The translations under genes were made by a program, and so were the position numbers. The notes below the pieces were generated by a model. The model was not told where the DNA came from, made no database searches, and was given only the letters and a program-made list of their open reading frames with translations. A DNA stretch of 64,000 nt from Ostrinia nubilalis (taxonomy: Eukaryota > Arthropoda > Insecta > Lepidoptera > Crambidae), in contig NC_087108.1 of NCBI RefSeq assembly GCF_963855985.1, forward strand, positions 13,100,001 through 13,164,000, written 5' to 3'. Below are positions 1 to 11,600 of the stretch, piece after piece. Within the stretch, counting starts at the first letter, position 1, and each line of letters begins with the position of its first letter.

Positions 1-917
1 TACTAAAATTATAGTCTATGCCTCGGGCTACTATTACTCGAACCTTCGATACCGATTTATCGATCCAATTCCGGGATCGGCACAAAAACTCGTTGCAAAA
101 CGCATAGATGCTATCGTTAGCACACGCGTGGCGCAACGCGTGCGCAGCGGCGATTCGCGCTTGTTATTAGATTGTTGCGATGGACTAACACGCCGTATTG
201 TTGGCTTTGACATTCTGCTGTGATATGAAATAATATGTAGGCAACCAAAATTGGGTGAAGTTCAGATTCGTGATAAAAACTTACAATCCCCGTGCAATCA
301 CTGTGCTTTTTGTTTGGGCTCTAGTATTCTACTAGTTTCAATTTCAAAACCCTTTTTTGTTGTGGCCCAAAGCAGTGGACTAAATTATATTAGGGCGAAG
401 ATGTGTGATCAGTTATTCGTAATCAACTCGAGTAGGTTATTTTAATATGTAAAGTGCACTTTGCACATGCTCACATTGAAAGTACATGTGTTGAGCAACA
501 TTAAAGAAAGGTTGCTATAAGGATGTGGACGACGCCGATGGTAAACGGAGTGATAATTATATGGTTGTAAGAAACAAATGCACTGATTTATTGAATATTC
601 AAATGCTCTCAGAAACTTAAAGAACACTTAGAATCGGAAAATGATTTTTCACTTCAAAGTTTGATACGTTCAATTAGGATTTAAACGGTATTCATGGGTT
701 TAATAAAGATATTTTGTATTCAAATGTTGTAATTCCGTCTGACAAGATCCTGTGCCAAGTAGGCCAGTGTGTGAACCGAATTCTCATTGACTCTAATGCT
801 TAGAAATCCTTACAAAATATTGCAATATTTTGGCTTTGTGAAGATATCATATTTAATTCCTAAACTGTATCAAAATTACTTAGTATTCGTAGTTATAACA
901 AACATCAAGTCGACTTC

Positions 918-1067
918 TTTCACATTAGGGCGCTAGAAGCGCGACAGCAGCGCGGCAGCGACGTTTTTATAATGTGAAGGCATGCATCCGCTGTCACATA
1001 GTATGAAATTTTCATCAGCGCGTCTGTCGCGCGTTTGTTGCGCTGCTAAATCGCCTAAATGTGAAAG
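918..1067. mobile_element. small inverted-repeat element (MITE-like)
   Basis: The sequence opens with CTTTCACATTAGGGCG and closes with CGCCTAAATGTGAAAG, which are imperfect inverse complements about 150 bp apart. The interior is unusually GC-rich (many GCGC steps) for this region. No clear target duplication was found, so the class is open. Confidence 0.4.
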
Positions 1068-1248
1068 CGCTCTAAGCCCTTTCCAGGGAGGGTCAAAGGA
1101 CACGATTTTTCGTTTTTTATCCAATTATTATTGCCACTATTTTCTTGAGGTAGTTTATTCATTTGAGGAGAGCAAATACAGCTTGCTACATATTTAGATT
1201 ATTATGTAATACTAGAAATAAACAAACAGAACAACACTGCGACTCTAT

Positions 1249-1449
1249 ATCCTACTAATATTATAAATGCGAAAGTTTGTGTGGATGTCTGGATGTTTTT
1301 TACTTTTTCACGCATAAACTACTGAACGGATTTTGATTAAACTTAACAGTATTATTGTTTATAACCCAGAATAACATATAGGCTATAATTTATGACGATC
1401 TATGACAAACTAAATTTCACGCGGGTGAAGCCGCAGGCAAAAGCTGGTA
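1249..1449 (+). mobile_element. lep1-like non-autonomous Helitron-type element
   Basis: It begins with ATCCTACTAATATTATAAA and ends with the GTGAAGCCGCAGGCAAAAGCTGG-type terminus known from lepidopteran lep1/Helentron repeats. The interior carries the usual ACTGAACGGATTTTGAT segment. A second copy lies at 9195-9404. There is no coding capacity. Confidence 0.75.
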
Positions 1450-3801
1450 CGAGAATAATATCCACGTGTAGGTACGAACGAAAGCTAGTTGCGTGCTTCG
1501 ATTGTTGTCATATATCAGATTCTGTCCTTGTAAAAGTTCTCGAACATGTCCAATCAGAATGTATTGCTTCAATAACATACAATGTTGTGCTATTACCAAT
1601 ACATACACCAATTACTATCTAGTTTGATAATTGAAATAAATACAATAGGAAATTGCTCAAATCTCTTTATATTTCCTCGAGATCGATTGCAAGTTTGAAA
1701 CAGGCTGTGTGCTGAAAGTGGTAGGCACAAGCTCTTTATAAATAGATTGGTGTCGAAATTAGAGCATTGCGCTGGTATGGAAATTACTGGTAATTATACA
1801 CAACCACTTTCTTATCTATTTACTAGTTGTGTTTGCTTAGACTTAGTCCTAAATAAGAACAGCCTGGATTTGGAAAACAAATAAAGGGTTCGGCTTACCG
1901 ATTCATTTGAAAGAAGAAAGTTAAGGATTTTAATATCTAGACACATAATTGGCACAGTGAAGTTCTGCTAAGTGCTGGAGTTGGTAACATGATTGCATAA
2001 AAATACAGGATATCTTTTTAAGTATGGATCAAACAAAAAGCATTGATTCTACTGGCTCGAGTGCAACAACTTTCAGAAACAATGTCGAAATTATCAAAAT
2101 AATATTTGACGTCCCTATACTAATTAGCTGATTAGTGATGATAATTTGTATGGAAAAGTTATGTTTTTTTAAGATTTGTACTTCCTTGAGGAAAATTGTT
2201 GCATTTAAGCAGTAAAATTAATCCTTTTTGTTTGATACATACTTAAAAAGACAGTATACGAACACAATCGTTGACGAGTTGATACATATTTTTATGTGTC
2301 GACAATATGTGGAGGAGGCAAGTTTTTGAGAAATGCGACCAAACCGGCCAATCTCTCACCTTGTAACGGCGGGTTATGGGTAAAGCGCGAATGTGGACAG
2401 ACGAGCGAATTTTTTGTTCTTTTATCTTGACATTAGAACGAACTCAACATAAGGTATTTTTATAATCAGTAAAAAATATTTTAAGGACTGTTTTATTCGG
2501 TTTCATGAATTTTATCATTAATTTTAATTTCTCGTCGTCGCTTGTAACAACTTATAATGAAACTATTGTGGCTTACGGTTATATAGTATACGGAAACCAA
2601 ATGTGAAAAATGTAATACATGACATATCTCTAATACAAGTTCAATTATTTTATTCAAACACATTGGAGAGTGTATTGTAAAGAGTCTAATTTAAATAAAA
2701 TAAAGTATTGAATTAGTTAATAAAACTCAGAAGGGCTTTAAAATGATATTGAGCATAATATTTTCTGTGAGAGCTATTTCAGCTATTGAAATCAGACCAA
2801 AGTCATGACCTCTAAGAATTCCCATAATTCACAAGGCCACTGACGCGTTGAAGTCTTTTCCACGCGTCGACGAATTTCTATACATTACAGCATTTCTAAT
2901 TGTCTTTACCAATGATTAATGACCTATAATGTCTGCAATAGATAAAGTAGGTCTAAAGTCAAGGTTCATAAGGTAATTAGTACCCGTGGAGACGCCTCTA
3001 CGACCTTGACCTTTAGATCGTTGTAAACAATGAAAAAACTCGGCGAATCTTTTTTTGATTGCAATGCTCAACCTTTTAGTGTGGCTTAATTTTTATCGAA
3101 CGTTTCCGCATTGTAGAATCGCTTTGCAATTAAATTATTTTTTTAATAATTTCTTGGCGCCATTCACAATTGGCTTAATATTTTTATTAGTCAGTGTAAA
3201 GCTTCCTTTTTTATACCAAAACAATCAAAGGTTACTTGTTTTTCGGCCAATTTGAAAATACAGGAAATACAAATTAACTTACCAAATATTTAGTCACAAT
3301 ATTAGAAAAATATTTGGGTAAAAAATTGGAAATAAGTGTGTAAATATATCTAATATTTATTCAAGATTGATGAAGTACACGGAACTTTAATACAAAAGCT
3401 TTAAATCCATTAATGCCAGCTTGAATATTAACATAGATAACATTTTAAAATTAAAATCTTTGAGCGCGCTGTGACCTTTCTATTCATTTGATAAAGGTTG
3501 ACTAATAGATTAACATGATATGCATTCAAATAGGTTTCAACAGTTACATGTAAGTTACTGATGTTTTCATAAATTTAAAACTTTGAAAAGCTTATAATTT
3601 ATATTAGATAACGTTTCGAAGCTCTGTCATCTAAAAAGCGATCATAACATCTTAAGTCTTATCAAGGCTGTTGTTTCGTCCACAATCAACTTTACAAAAA
3701 CCTGTATCTCGCATTTTTATTCCCAACTCAATTAGTAACCAGAACTAGGTTAATAATAATTTGGTTAGTATAAAAAATAAACGTAAATGTTGAGTACTTA
3801 C

Positions 3802-3934
3802 CATTGAATATCGTAGTATCACTCACTAACGACGCGACGGTCTTTCCGAAGAGACTACACGACACTAACAGAAATGCTCGGAGGTGAATGGCGAATGGAT
3901 TGCTTAATGAATGAACTTGCGATGGGTCATTCAC
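3802..3934 (-). CDS. possible first coding exon of an unidentified minus-strand gene
   Basis: Read on the minus strand, an ATG at 3934 opens a 44-codon frame with a hydrophobic central stretch (about residues 17-32) that could be a signal or membrane segment. The frame ends at a good splice donor (GTAAGTA, plus-strand 3795-3801). No continuation exon was recognised in the 3.8 kb to the left, so it may be chance or the rest may lie outside the window. No family is recognised. Confidence 0.2.
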
Positions 3935-6190
3935 TCAGTTCACGTCGGATCTTCGAGCACACAGCTTTGCATGGAGAGTGCATATGGGTTAACACTCTAG
4001 TTAAATACGAGTGGCCATAGTGGCCATACATATAAATTAGACACCATTCAAAACCTTTAGTGAAAGTAAGTGTGATGTCTCTTTTGTAATACTATTGTAG
4101 CCATGTTAAGTAGCTGATTTATGAAAGGTAATGTAACAGATGATATCTCCTCAGAAAAATCTATGTTATATCCAGTTTAGGGGGGAACTTAAAGGAGTTT
4201 TCGTACTATTAAAGGAGCGTGACTACTCGTAGAAGTAGGCGCAGTACATGGCTTTACACAGAGTGATAGAATAAAGCCATTTCCCTAATCGACTTCTTAT
4301 ACCTAAGCGAGGATAGAAACTTCTTAATGTGTATTTATTTAGCCATTAAGTAGTTTGGTAGTAACACTTGCCGTATTTTGTCTCAATTTTCGTACAAATC
4401 ATTATCAATACTTGAAAAAAAGCTATTCCAGTAGACCAGAAAGTTCAAAGAGTATGTGAAAGACTCTGTATTTGTGCAAACTTAGAAGATATTCTGTAAA
4501 TGTAGCGTTATTTTAAATTTATTGACCAAGACACATGAACATGACCATGACTGTGACGGTTTCATTTTAATATACCTACTCCAAAAAGTACTAATCGCAA
4601 GTACATGCAACTTGTTTATTGAAATGTTTAATTATATTTATTCGAAATAAAATAAATATGGTTGCTTGAAAAGTTCCATTCTGATGATTACGATTAATAA
4701 AAATTATAAACTCGATCAAAAACAATACCAAAAATACTACGTACATCTATACAACAGATCTTTGCCTCAAACTAGAACAAAAGCTTGTATGAATAATGTC
4801 AGCTACGGCAAAAGCACACTTTCATTTGCTCCTCGCGAGATTCGAACCATCAACCTCAACTGGCATTGTAGTCTGGTAATCCAATCGGTGAATCACAGCG
4901 TTACGTGATTTTAAATAATAAATCATATGTTGCAATATTTTCTTTTGAGGAAACTGTATGAGTAGGTAATAAATATGTATAACATTATTATTTTCCCATT
5001 ATATTGTTATTTCTATAATCAGGGTAGTTTAATTTTTCTTATCGATAATTTTAATTAATTACAGGTTCTAATTATCTTACTACGCAAATGAAGTTTTTTT
5101 TACAACCTGCATGTAACTTGTATGTACACATTATAACATGTTGTTTATAAGGTCATATAAAAATCTCCTATCTTTTGTTCGCTTTACCTACCTTCATATT
5201 TTAAAAGAGCAATAAGACAGAACAAAGTGAGTTGCAGTTAGTTGAACGGTAGAGACGCAGAGCTTGACAAACTGCAAGGATACTTGAAAGTTGGTCTTAT
5301 TATTTATTCGATTCACCTATAAATGTGGCTTTCCCTTTGTACATAGGACATAGTTATTTTCGTAAATAATGTTGATAAATAATGTCTAAATCCAGCTTTA
5401 ATTTCATCATAAGACTTTGTAGTTTATTTATTTTATAATTTTAGTGACATATTTTGCTTAAGCCGCTGGTTATTATAACTCATTGGTTTCAGTTTCCAGA
5501 AACAATAATTAGCTAGCACATAGGAAAAATCCCAGTTTTGTTAGGACTTGGAATCATTATTGATTTCGGAAATGGAGATATTGTCCTGCTTTACATTACA
5601 TTGTTGTTCAGATCGATGAACCATGACAGAATCATAGAACCTGAAACAAAGGTTTCTATAGCCACTAACACAGGTGCATTGAGTGTTAGAGTGCAACGAG
5701 TGACATTGAGAAAAAAATCCATTTGAATAATGAAACTGAGTCAGAAGCACCGAAACAAGTCTTTTATTTATCCGAGCATCCATTTATTTTTCAAAAGTTC
5801 TATGAAACAATCGCGATTTGAGCACCATTCTAGAACACGATTTTTATTACAATTCCGTATTCAATTTCATTATGCTACCCACTACTTCTTTAATGTGAAA
5901 TGCGGCCAACAATTCTTTAATTTTACTCTTTTAGTCACTACATCATCATCTTTTATTACTAAAATCTTTAATTATTTGTACCTACTTTTAATTACTTTCC
6001 ACGCCTACAATCAATGACTGAATATGTTGAACTGTGTATCTACATTTAAAATCAAATAATTTATCATATTCTTGATAACTAAATAAATGTTATCCTATCA
6101 TATCTTAATATAATAGTATTATGTGAAACTGAAAGTACACTTCACAATTAGCGGGCAGTAACTGATTTTCATACCAAAGCAAGAGCACTC
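3935..6190. other. intergenic, no gene seen
   Basis: AT-rich sequence without supported exons. The only notable content is a degenerate tRNA-like SINE at about 4.83-4.91 kb. Confidence 0.5.
4830..4912 (-). repeat. tRNA-derived SINE fragment
   Basis: On the minus strand there is a good RNA polymerase III B box (GGTTCGAATCT, plus-strand 4838-4848) and, about 45 bases upstream, a weak A-box-like stretch. It does not fold into a convincing tRNA, so a SINE head is preferred over a functional tRNA gene. Confidence 0.4.
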
Positions 6191-6193
6191 TGT

Positions 6194-6202
6194 GTATTTA
6201 TA
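6194..6202 (+). promoter_or_regulatory. TATA-like box for the CRAL-TRIO gene
   Basis: TATTTATA lies about 28-30 bases upstream of an ACAGTTGG initiator-like sequence and of a putative non-coding first exon ending in a strong donor at 6308. Confidence 0.35.
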
Positions 6203-6221
6203 CTGTTGTACTCATAGCAGA

Positions 6222-6307
6222 CAGTTGGTGTTGCTTGGCGGCAGAACTGACAGGACATTCGAGTTACAGTGACGCGTGTGGAGGTGTCATTGAGACGAGT
6301 TAACGAT
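6222..6307 (+). other. putative 5' UTR exon of the CRAL-TRIO gene
   Basis: A moderately GC-rich stretch ends exactly at a consensus donor (GAT|GTAAGT, donor at 6308), followed by a long T run. The next acceptor in the gene is at 8685-8686, eight bases before the initiator ATG, so an upstream non-coding exon is required; this is the best candidate. Its start is inferred from the TATA-like box. Confidence 0.45.
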
Positions 6308-6967
6308 GTAAGTTTTTTTTTATTTTATTTAAAATCTAATCAAATAAATTTAATTATAGTTATGGTACAATAATATGGATAGGTGTTTGAGAAAAAATCT
6401 ACATGTCTCGCTATTGTGTTGTCTATTGAAAAACCGATGATACAGTATTGTTGAAGTTGAGAAAAGTTTGTGAATTTCAGTAAAATTAAACTTAAATTAA
6501 TATTAACTTAAAATTTTATTTGTAAAGACCTGTTCGTGACTGTTAGCATTATTAGACCTATATTGAAAATACTTATGCTATTAAAATTGTAAAAGACACA
6601 TAAAACTATTCAAATTATAATAATACATAAGACGGAAATAGTTAATTTGGAGAGTACATATAAGTTAGTTTTTGACAAAGACGACACATACTACCTATAA
6701 CCTGTTACGTATGTTATAATGTTTTATACTACTCTATCTGGTTTATTTACAATTTACGTATAATAAGCGTCTCTAAATGGAGGCAAAGTAATTAATTAAC
6801 AAACATTTTATTAACATGATGCTCTTTAAAATTTCAATGTCAGAAAAGTTTGAATTTGATTCAATTAATTAAGATAAGTTGTAACTATTATTATGATTCC
6901 GGTTACAGTAATGTACATTGTGACCTTATAACTGTAATTTAATGCATTTTTGCAAAAAAAAGTGTAA

Positions 6968-7060
6968 AGTTACCGACATACCGGTCTATAGCTGAGGTCT
7001 CTGGTTCGACCCTCGCCCAGTTAGATTTTTTCATGTACTAATATTCATATTAGTGATGTA
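6968..7060 (+). repeat. tRNA-derived SINE-like fragment
   Basis: Contains a B-box-like GGTTCGACCCTCG at 7003 onwards, preceded by CTATAGCTGAGG. It lies in the first intron of the CRAL-TRIO gene. Degenerate; the boundaries are approximate. Confidence 0.35.
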
Positions 7061-7647
7061 TTTAAAATTACGTGAGTGAAACAAAATAATAAGTAAGCCT
7101 ACCTATTCAAATCCTCCGTGATCAAGGCGCTTGCACCAGTGCCGAAATGTCGGAGACTTGAAATTAAGGTACATGGTAGCAATCCCGTCAATAAAATAGG
7201 TATAATTATTCTGTTGACCATGAAAGTTTAAAACAACATATTCAAATATGTTTATGTTGTTTCTAATAGTAAAAAATTGCTTAGTTTGGAATTGAATTCA
7301 ATATTTTTCTACATAGTCTTCGAAATCGCGTTACCAAGTTAAGATTCTTACCAAGGTCGCGAAATCTATTTAACCAACTTATTTGACAGTGTAAAGTTTA
7401 GTAACGAGTGAGGTGTATAAAAAGTCGGATTTTGAAGGAAAACTTGTCGTCTTGTGTCAATCATAAGTCTATTATTATTAAGTGTCAATAAACCAATTAA
7501 AGCAAACGTCTTATTAAAACGAACCTCCCACACTTATCTACCATGTACCCTAAAGATAGGTTTTTTAGTTCAAGTTTAATTTTATAATATTCATTTTTAT
7601 ATCTATAAGTGAATTCATAATTATATCCTATCAAATACACCATCGTA

Positions 7648-7761
7648 AAGGTAGCGGGAAGGCGCTGGACGCAGGCCGCTACTAACCGGGCAACATGGAA
7701 AGCATTGGGGGAGGCCTATGTTTAGCAGTGGATGTCCTATGGCTGAGATGATGATGATGAA
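7648..7761 (+). mobile_element. RTE-type LINE 3' end
   Basis: Matches the array's other RTE 3' ends: a GGAGGCCTATGTTTAGCAGTGG-like stretch (compare GGAGGCCTTTGTCCAGCAGTGG at 33,357) followed by a (GAT)n tail. Strongly 5'-truncated, within intron 1. Confidence 0.6.
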
Positions 7762-7961
7762 ATACAGCATTCGTTCCAGTCATCTAATCACGCGTAACTA
7801 CAGTAGGTATCAATTGCCGTTTATTTTCAGTACCAGCTCGTTACCTGCGGGTAAAGTCAGCAGGAAAAATACTATAATTATGTTATTACGTCTAGGTGCT
7901 TATTATAAGACTCTTAACACCTAACTGCAGCAACTCACTTAATTTATATTCAACCGTCATC

Positions 7962-8080
7962 TTCATCATCAGGCCGCCGCGATCGTTAGTTCACTGCAGG
8001 AGCACGGACATCTCTAATTTACCAGAGGCAAATGAGGCTTTGCCCTACACTCCTTATGCTGGCCAGACGGATTTGTGAGG
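7962..8080 (-). repeat. dispersed repeat, probably LINE-derived
   Basis: Begins with a CATCTTCATCATCA tail, the inverse of the (ATG)n tails seen on RTE 3' ends, followed by a GC-richer block unlike its intronic surroundings. Boundaries are approximate. Confidence 0.35.
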
Positions 8081-8693
8081 AAAAATTATTTAAAGGAATT
8101 TTATTAAACTTTAGAACTAAAAATTTCATGCATAATTATGCATACATGTATTCTAACAGGAAAAGAATATTTTTGTCAATAATGCATAATTTGACAAAAT
8201 TATAATAAACATAAAGAGAAGTAGGTAGGTATCGCAAAATGTGGTGAATATTATGAAATAATTGTGATTACCGTAAAGTATAGTCATGTTCATAGTTATA
8301 GTCATAAATGTTAGTAATGTGAATAATAGTAGGTAGTACCTATCCAAAAATTATACCATTTTTGCAATTTAAAATAATATTTCCATGATTACAACTGTAT
8401 TTAAATCAAGGTTTCGATTTTAATCAGCAGCAATCTAAATCATTTTGTTTACGTAGGATTACATTATTTTTAAAATAACTACAATAGTTACCTATACAAA
8501 ATATATGGAGATTGTCTCCGTCTAATATACTACTTCTATCAAGTACTATCACTTTTGCTATCACATCTTATAAAATGTTTGATTACTTATCAATTTTCAT
8601 AGTCCAAACATTAGGTTAATGTGTCAAACGGGTCATAGTCCGTTTGAAACGAGAATTATTCCTCCAGATACTTCCCTCCCTTCCAGAATCATC

Positions 8694-11600
8694 ATGTCAA
8701 GCCCAACAAAGGTGAGCGAGTTCCCCTTGGACGAGGAGTATAAGAAAAAGACCATGATATCAGTGGCCGACATCAAGAAGTTCCGAGACTGGCTCGACAC
8801 GCAGCCTCACTTGCCCGCGGATAGTATTACAGGTCTGTACTATTATTACATTACCTGCTGAAAGAATAATTAATTACAAATATGTAAGTCTGTATTCTCT
8901 TGAAATTCTTTCGGTTCAGCCAAAATTAAATGACGTCGACTGCTGGACATAGGCCGCCGCCAAGGATTTTCACAAATACCGGTGCTGCGCTGTCCGCATT
9001 CAGGTGCATACCGCGACCTTCAGGAGGTCTAATCAGATCAGATTTTTTATTGTTGCTTCAATCCTCAATGCCCCCGGTAGGTTAACAGCCTTAAACGAAC
9101 CACGTTCGTAGACCTATCACCAAAATAAATGGTGGTAACTTTAATAGTCAAGAAGAAACACAGGAATGGTGGAACCGTAAGGAGGAGGCAAGTAATCCTA
9201 CTAACATTATACGAGTAAATGCGAAAGTTTGGATGTCTGGATGTCTGGATGTTTGTTGCTCTTTCACGCAAAAACTACCGAACGGATTTTGATGAAACTT
9301 TACAGTATTATTGTTTATAACCCAGAATAACATATAGGCTATAATTTATGAAGATCTGTGACAAACTAAATTTCACACGGGTGAAGCCGCGGGCAAAAGC
9401 TAGTGTTATCATAATAAAATGGTGACTGAGGTGACTGAATTTCTTTCATCACTTGTTCTCAGCACCAGTCGATATGCTGTCCCAAATTGGTGGCAGGGCA
9501 AGTTATTTAAGACGTAACACGTCTAGTACCTTGAAAAGTAAAAGCCTACATAATAAATAAAGAATTTGAACGTGACGACTTGATTAAAGGAAGCTGAAAT
9601 GTTTCTTAAGTCAATGAGTATTTAAAACACGACAAGCTACAATAATTTTCATAAACACCAATTATGAGATGGACATTGAATCAACCGTCATAATTTTTGC
9701 CACTCATGTTGCGTGTATATCTTATGTCTATAGCAATAAGTGCTATTGTAAAATATACAAAGTGCGGAAACGGCCAGTTCCGAGTCATCGTCACGTTGCG
9801 CAGAACCTATGCGTCATGTAATAGTAGCGTTTAATTTTAATAATCAGTATCAATTACGGATCGCGTTCCGTTGCTGGCTTGACCTTCGTTGACATGCTCT
9901 TACTACTGAGCTACAACGATTTACGTTACCCTATATAGACACACGGTAGCGTGTCAAGCCAAGTTCAAGTAACTGAACTGGCGAGCAGCACCGTGTTATA
10001 CACTGTGTTTACACGAAACATTTGGAGCCATTTTGACCCCCTCATAACTCAGTTATAAAAGCTATTTCACATAAAAGTGTCACTAAAATTATACCACATC
10101 GGTTTGTTCGTTTCAGCCAAATGACGTCCACTGCTGAACAAAGGCCTCCCCCAAAGATTTCCATAACTACCGGTCCTGCGCTGCCCGCATCCAGGTTCTT
10201 CCAGCGACCTTCACCAGATCATCGGTCCACCTAGTGGGGGGCTGCCCATGCTACGTCTATCGGCCCGTGGTCGCCACTCGAGAACTTTTATGGTTTCGAC
10301 GTAAGACTTGTAGTTTGACTCTATTTCCACGCCTAGCCAAGCCTCTACAGGCTTGTTTAGATTTACCACGGATTAAACTAACCTTCGCGGAATTTATTTT
10401 ATAGGCGATCAGACAGTGACTTCTATCAGCATTTACAGTAGAAAGAAATGAGAGGTGGGAGTTGTTACCATTCCAAATTATGCCTAATTTGCCGAAAAGT
10501 CAGAAATGCAACTCTTTCTAAGGTTCTTCATCATGATCATCATCATTTCGGCCATAGGACGTCCACTGCTGAACATATTAGGCCTCCCCCAATGATTTTC
10601 ACAATAACCGGTTGGTAGCAGCCTGGGCTGGCCTTTCTAAGGTTAGGAAAGGATAAAACAAAGTTAAGAAAGGTTTTTCAATGACTTACCACTATATTCC
10701 AGATCTTGACTTGATCCTGACGTACCACTGCTGCGACCGCAGCACCGGAGTGGCGAAGGAGGTGCTGGACCTCAACCTCACTCTGAAGACGCTCTTCACC
10801 AACTTCTTCAAGGAACGAGTCGTGGATGACAGGATCCTCAGCACCTTGAACACAGTGTAAGTTTACATTTAGTACCTACGTTTGCAAAAAGAAAACTATT
10901 TAAAGATTTTGAAGCCACGATAGGTGAAAGGATCGGACTGGCCGACTCTTCATCCAAGGAACGAAGGGTTTGATGAACTCGTAAAAAACTCATAAAACTC
11001 ATTTATTTCTGTAAATAGGCTTTAAAAAAGCACTTTTACAGCCTATTTATAGAAATAAATGAGTTGAATGAACCTTGCCGTTTGACTGTTTGGGGTGAGA
11101 GCTCACACAAAAATCCCTTCGTAATTAATTATTGAATGCCTGAAGGATAAACCGATAGTTGTGCCGATAGTAACGATCTCATTTATGAGAACAGACAGAC
11201 ATTTTTTGTTGAATTTAACCTTCAAGCTACCTTCTATATTATATTTGTGTCGTTTATGAGTGGCAAAATAGACTTAAAAAACTTAGTTGCTTAAAAATAA
11301 GAATTTTTCGTATGTTTTATGTTCTACTACCCATAAGGAAACGCATATTGTATGCAATTAGACGGTGTACCTGATTTGTTTAAAGTCGAATTTTTTGCTA
11401 AGCTGCAGTGCACGAGTAGGTAAGTTTTAAGTATCTTTTCCTCTTGAATAAACCATTAAAACTACTGTTGAAACATACCGGTTTTAGACACGCTTGTAGA
11501 CAAAAACAAAAGCCAGTAACTGATGAAATAAATGTACGCGAAACCCTAACTCCTTACAATATTACCACGGCAAGGTAGCGCGTGCAATGTTTATGCGACA

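Larger units (their letters stand above)
1..3801. other. gene-poor flank
   Basis: No convincing coding exon is seen on either strand. The stretch is AT-rich and contains a small inverted-repeat element near 0.9-1.1 kb and a lep1-like element at 1.25-1.45 kb. The open frames are short, unconserved in appearance and lack splice context. Confidence 0.5.

Noticed and set aside
4830..4912. tRNA gene on the minus strand
   Set aside because: Only the B box is good; no complete cloverleaf, so a SINE head is more likely.
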